Both the position numbers and the translations under genes were made by a program. Positions 6,392 through 9,394 of a DNA stretch of 9,394 bases are shown piece after piece. This stretch comes from an uncultured Clostridia bacterium (lineage in GTDB: Bacteria; Bacillota; Clostridia; Christensenellales; QALW01). The stretch's first letter is position 1, and the number at the start of each line of letters is the position of its first letter. The stretch lies in contig URTC01000047.1 in the NCBI GenBank assembly GCA_900550765.1, positions 1 through 9,394 of the forward strand. The letters run 5' to 3'. The notes under the pieces are model-generated. The model did not search any database. It was given only the letters and a program-made list of their open reading frames with translations, and was not told the DNA's origin.

Positions 6392-6730
6392 ATGAAAAGA
6401 ACAATATCGATAAAGTTTGTTTTAGCACTTGTATTATGCCTGACGATTTTACCAATATCCGTTTTTGCAGAACCCTTCAGCGCGTCCGATGGGGGACCAG
6501 CGCCGCTTCCTTCTCTGCAGAGCGTTTCAGCCTTCAGCACGCCTTCGGTACAAAACCTAATGAGTGATCCCGGCTTTGAAACATCCGCCGGCGGCTGGAA
6601 TTCTCCCTATGGCGGCAGCCTTTCCCGCAGCAGTGAACGCGCAAAAACCGGTTCCTATTCCCTGCGGATGCGGGGGCGTACGCAAACCTGGTATTCTCCT
6701 GCTTTTGATATGTATCCCCTTATCAAGTAA
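6392..6730 (+). CDS. Secreted carbohydrate-binding-like protein, N-terminal part ended by TAA
   Basis: Translation starts at ATG 6392 after a strong AAAGGAG site 8 nt upstream. Residues 1-26 are a Sec signal peptide: MKR, a hydrophobic core LALVLCLTILPI, and a cleavage site after VFA. From residue ~54 NLMSDPGFE starts a jelly-roll module of the CBM4/9-like type. The frame stops at TAA 6728-6730 (codon 113), in the middle of that module, so a released 112-residue fragment would not fold properly. The same frame continues to 8635. Confidence 0.7.
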   Translation: MKRTISIKFVLALVLCLTILPISVFAEPFSASDGGPAPLPSLQSVSAFSTPSVQNLMSDPGFETSAGGWNSPYGGSLSRSSERAKTGSYSLRMRGRTQTWYSPAFDMYPLIK

Positions 6731-6895
6731 AACGGCCCCGGAACCTATGCCGTAAGCTTTTGGGTATATGTATCCGCTTATACTGATGGCAGTACCGCTT
6801 CGGCTGCCAGGCTGATTATCCGCGGACAGGCAGAGGATGCAAACTCTTTTATTTCCGGCCATTCTGACGGGAACTATTATTGTGTTTTAAATCCC

Positions 6896-8635
6896 GTGAC
6901 GATTACGGTAGTGCCGGGACAATGGGTTAATCTTTCGGCTACCTTTACGGTAGAGCAGGAGGATTTGCTTAGGACCAGCGGTGATTTTAAATTAATGCTG
7001 GATACTTTGGCACCCTGTAGCTATATGTATATAGACGACGTCATTCTCTGCCAGCTCAGTGACGACGGGATTATTGATCCGTGGGTATCCTCCGGCTCTT
7101 TGATTGGGGCGGAGCAGTATTATAACAGTAATCTTTCGGTGATATCCAATTATATTCACGTAAAAAGGAACAGTGCTTACGGTTCAATTGCCTATAATTT
7201 TGTGAATATGCTGCGTGCGCATGGGCCGGGAACGTATCGTTTCCGTTTTCAGGCAAGGTTGGGAGATGACGCGTCAACAAACACAGAGAATATGTCGCCG
7301 TATATTTCTACATCATCAGAAAAGCATATCTCTTTGGGGCCGGTTACGCTGTCAAAATCCAGCTGGCAGTATTTTGATAAACAGATTGATATTACGCAGG
7401 CGATGATTGACTTCTATGACCTTACCGACGATAAAACCTTTTTGCGTTTTCAGGGAAATGTGGATACGCTTTCGGGGTTTTATATTACAGACGTCAATAT
7501 TACTCCGCCGGTGATTTCCAACGGTGTTTACTATTTTAAAAATGCCGGAACGCAGAAATATATGGATATTGAAGGTCCCGCGGCCGGAAGCGGTACGCAG
7601 ATTCATCAGTGGGATCTTCACGGAGATACCAGCCAGCGCTGGGACGTGCAGTTTGTCAGCAATGATCATTACAAAATTCAGTCGGTTTACAGCGGCCTGT
7701 ATTTGAGCGTGGCAAATAATTCTACGGCGCAGGACGCGGCGATTGTGCAGAATTCCTTTGATTGGCTGAACGGTCAGCTGTTCAAATTTGAAAGGACCGC
7801 AGCAGGCAATATCAAAATTACGCCGAAAACAGGAAGCGCCAATAACCGGGTGCTTGCTGTTGGATGGTCTGTTGCCAATACCAACGGCGTTAATATTGAA
7901 CAGCGCAATTATAGCGAGGATTCCAATTATATTGATGAATGGGTTGCGGAAAAGCGGGTGGACAGATATATTCTGCGCAGCTTTATATCGGATGAGATAC
8001 TGGCGTCTGACCCACAAGGATTGTCCAATGTTGTATCATATAGTCAATTTGCTAGTGGTGCGTTAAATCGAAGTTTTGGGATTCCTTTGTATTTTGAAAT
8101 GCCAAATGTAAAGGAATTATCCAGTGATCAGGTGCATGCAGGTTCTTGTAGTGATGCTTGCGGAGAATGTGTTGATACATATTCGCCCGGCCAAACAAAT
8201 ATTCATCATTTGAATTATCGAAGAATCGCGCGGGAGGAACTTACCAGAAAACGAGCAACGAATGACCAAATTCATGTGCTGTGGCATAGCAGACCAGGAA
8301 GCGATTTTTGCAGGAATGCTATATCCCATACAGCAGATGGTGCTTTTGGCGTAGTCTATGATAAGTTGCCGGTGGCTAATATTTTTGATACTCCGGTGAC
8401 TACAGATGCGGACCCTGAATTAGTCTTTAAATATGTGTTATTGCATGAAATAAGCCATGTTTTAGGCAGAAGTGAGAGTTACCTTCATACTCGTTGTATT
8501 GCTCGATCTATGTCTACACAGGCTGAGTTTGAGGAGTTCTTTGCAATGTATTATAATGATGGGGAAGAAGTGTTTTGTGATCAATGCAAACAAGAAATGT
8601 TAAGTATTATAGGCCGACCTTTAAAAAATGAATAA
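6896..8635 (+). CDS. CBM-like, ricin-type lectin and HExxH metalloprotease part after the stop
   Basis: This open part starts formally at GTG 6896, which has no ribosome site and lies inside module A, so it is probably not a real start. Its protease domain has Cys586/Cys590/Cys593, a conserved-looking segment from HHLNYRRIAREEL to IHVLWHSRPGSDFC, then HEISHVLGRSESYLH, a possible Met-turn at Met707, and CDQC (729-732). The zinc ligands are His685 and His689 plus perhaps Glu695 or His699. The layout resembles metzincin-type peptidases in clostridial secreted proteins. From about 8030 the DNA is more AT-rich and uses AGA and CGA for arginine more often than before. Confidence 0.7.
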   Translation: MTITVVPGQWVNLSATFTVEQEDLLRTSGDFKLMLDTLAPCSYMYIDDVILCQLSDDGIIDPWVSSGSLIGAEQYYNSNLSVISNYIHVKRNSAYGSIAYNFVNMLRAHGPGTYRFRFQARLGDDASTNTENMSPYISTSSEKHISLGPVTLSKSSWQYFDKQIDITQAMIDFYDLTDDKTFLRFQGNVDTLSGFYITDVNITPPVISNGVYYFKNAGTQKYMDIEGPAAGSGTQIHQWDLHGDTSQRWDVQFVSNDHYKIQSVYSGLYLSVANNSTAQDAAIVQNSFDWLNGQLFKFERTAAGNIKITPKTGSANNRVLAVGWSVANTNGVNIEQRNYSEDSNYIDEWVAEKRVDRYILRSFISDEILASDPQGLSNVVSYSQFASGALNRSFGIPLYFEMPNVKELSSDQVHAGSCSDACGECVDTYSPGQTNIHHLNYRRIAREELTRKRATNDQIHVLWHSRPGSDFCRNAISHTADGAFGVVYDKLPVANIFDTPVTTDADPELVFKYVLLHEISHVLGRSESYLHTRCIARSMSTQAEFEEFFAMYYNDGEEVFCDQCKQEMLSIIGRPLKNE

Positions 8636-8651
8636 CGAAAGGAGAAAAGAG

Positions 8652-9371
8652 ATGAAAAAAATATTTAGTATTGCAATTCTTGCTTGTTTACTGATAACTG
8701 TTGCTTGCCAAACAGCACCTAAGGATGAGTTTTCCGGGCAAATTTTTTCCTATTCATCTCAAGATCTCTTTGAGCAAGAGGTGGTGATGGCGAAAGATAG
8801 TACTAAAAGCAGTGAAGAAATGGCTGATCGTATTCTGCATATCAAAGAAGCTGTTAAGTATATGCCCGATAAATTTTACCTTGCACCAACAGAAGGAACA
8901 TTTAATTATATCACTCTTAGCGATAGTATAATGGGCGTTTCTTTTGATAATAATGCGGGTGAAAAGAAAGAGTATAAAATTAGTTGGAATTTGGAATATA
9001 AGCAAGCATATACAAATCGTATAAGGGAAAATGGTGGATATAATTATCTTCCGGGACTTGAGGAACAGAACGGTATTAGAAGTCTTTATACTAAAGTCAC
9101 AGTAGATGGCCTGCAGTATACTATTGAACGAATGTATTCGTCTAAAAGCGCTGTTGAATATAAAGAAAGTATTGGCCAACCACTGACGCAGGAGGAAATT
9201 GAGAGCCCAATCATGATGCATGTGTATTGGGAGCAAGAGAATGCTTTAATTGAATATATAGTGCTTGATGAAAACTTGAAAAAAGAAACGGATGACGCAG
9301 TAATTGCGAGTTCTGTGGGCAAACTGCAAAAGGTATATTACAATACTAATGATGCGGCGCAAGGCGCGTAA
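8652..9371 (+). CDS. Putative lipoprotein following the secreted protease
   Basis: I do not recognise the family. The start at 8652 is chosen because AAAGGAG lies 7 nt upstream (8638-8644) and it puts KK next to a hydrophobic stretch. An upstream in-frame ATG at 8628 overlaps the protease stop and lacks a ribosome site. The 239-residue product begins MKKIFSIAILACLLITVAC, a lipoprotein signal with a slightly non-standard lipobox (TVA-Cys). The mature part is hydrophilic, with a mixed alpha/beta look and no catalytic motif I can name. It starts 16 bp after the protease gene and is surely co-transcribed. It shares the low GC content of the protease domain. It may be a surface-anchored partner, inhibitor or self-protection factor; this is inference. 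Confidence 0.82.
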   Translation: MKKIFSIAILACLLITVACQTAPKDEFSGQIFSYSSQDLFEQEVVMAKDSTKSSEEMADRILHIKEAVKYMPDKFYLAPTEGTFNYITLSDSIMGVSFDNNAGEKKEYKISWNLEYKQAYTNRIRENGGYNYLPGLEEQNGIRSLYTKVTVDGLQYTIERMYSSKSAVEYKESIGQPLTQEEIESPIMMHVYWEQENALIEYIVLDENLKKETDDAVIASSVGKLQKVYYNTNDAAQGA

Positions 9372-9394
9372 AAGAGAGAAAAAACAGCGGCGAA

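Larger units (their letters stand above)
6392..8635 (+). pseudogene. Secreted multidomain protein (2 CBM-like, ricin-type lectin, zinc protease), in-frame TAA
   Basis: Read as one frame this is 747 codons with a single stop at codon 113. Order: signal peptide 1-26; CBM-like module A ~54-220, ending with YMYIDDVIL; related module B ~229-372; ricin-type beta-trefoil ~375-520 (GVYYFKN, QIHQWDLHGDTSQRWDV and KIQSVYSGLYLSV are the typical repeats); then a ~210-residue domain with the zinc-protease signature HEISHVLG (His685, Glu686, His689). Modules A and B align across the stop: LIK-stop-NGPGTY matches MLRAHGPGTY of module B, so the stop replaces an ordinary residue and nothing is missing. The enzyme would act outside the cell on a glycan-bearing target. 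The frame is otherwise intact and selected-looking, so a recent mutation or sequence error is likely. Confidence 0.72.

Noticed and set aside
5917..6540. 207-codon minus-strand frame
   Set aside because: It runs antisense through the regulator gene, the promoter at 6240-6268 and the signal peptide of the secreted protein, has a low-complexity translation and no family resemblance.
6253..6567. 104-codon plus-strand frame overlapping the secreted protein start
   Set aside because: It starts inside the promoter, has no ribosome site, and overlaps a convincing signal peptide in another frame.
5677..8635. Stop-codon reassignment as the reason for the two interrupted frames
   Set aside because: The two interruptions use different codons (TGA and TAA), while TGA and TAA both serve as normal stops of intact genes in this window.
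1..9394. CRISPR arrays, tRNA or rRNA genes, insertion sequences
   Set aside because: I saw no spaced direct repeats, no cloverleaf or rRNA signatures, and no transposase or terminal inverted repeats on either strand.

Overview
The window looks like a piece of a Gram-positive Firmicutes chromosome, most likely an anaerobic clostridium-type bacterium. This rests on strong AGGAG-type ribosome binding sites, sigma-A-like promoters, a WalJ/YycJ-type hydrolase, an archaeal/fungal-type Asd in a compact dap cluster, and secreted and lipoprotein genes. This is inference from gene content; no rRNA or other marker is present. Base composition is moderate over most of the window and falls clearly over the last ~1.3 kb.

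Left part (about 94-4559, minus strand): a four-gene operon read right to left, asd - dapA - dapB - M29 aminopeptidase. It makes aspartate semialdehyde and converts it by two steps towards diaminopimelate and lysine. The genes are tightly packed: 12 bp between asd and dapA, and a 1-nt stop/start overlap between dapB and the peptidase. The exception is a 57-bp gap between dapA and dapB that holds a terminator-like hairpin with a T6 run, so dapB and the peptidase may be attenuated. The dapB product is unusual: a complete DapB is followed in the same frame by about 140 residues that read as the tandem ACT regulatory region of an aspartokinase. A bidirectional terminator at 94-133 closes the operon.

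Middle (4560-6144): a divergent intergenic region carries a near-consensus promoter for a plus-strand WalJ/YycJ-like metallo-beta-lactamase-fold hydrolase. Downstream is a dense control region at 5543-5651: a promoter, four GTGAC half-sites in two inverted repeats, and an attenuator- or terminator-like hairpin. It leads into a small helix-turn-helix-like protein whose frame is broken by one TGA (5830-5832).

Right part (6240-9394, plus strand): an extended -10 promoter drives a secreted multidomain protein: signal peptide, two related carbohydrate-binding-like modules, a ricin-type beta-trefoil and a C-terminal HExxH zinc-metalloprotease-like domain. Its frame is broken by one TAA (6728-6730) with the same frame resuming on both sides, so it looks like a nonsense mutation, a sequence error or a recoded codon. 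The protease domain and the following lipoprotein gene are visibly more AT-rich than the first half of the protein and may have been acquired as a cassette. An effector/self-protection pair is one speculative reading.

The best candidates for something undescribed are the DapB-aspartokinase-ACT fusion, the GTGAC promoter/attenuator region in front of the interrupted regulator, and the protease-domain/lipoprotein cassette.
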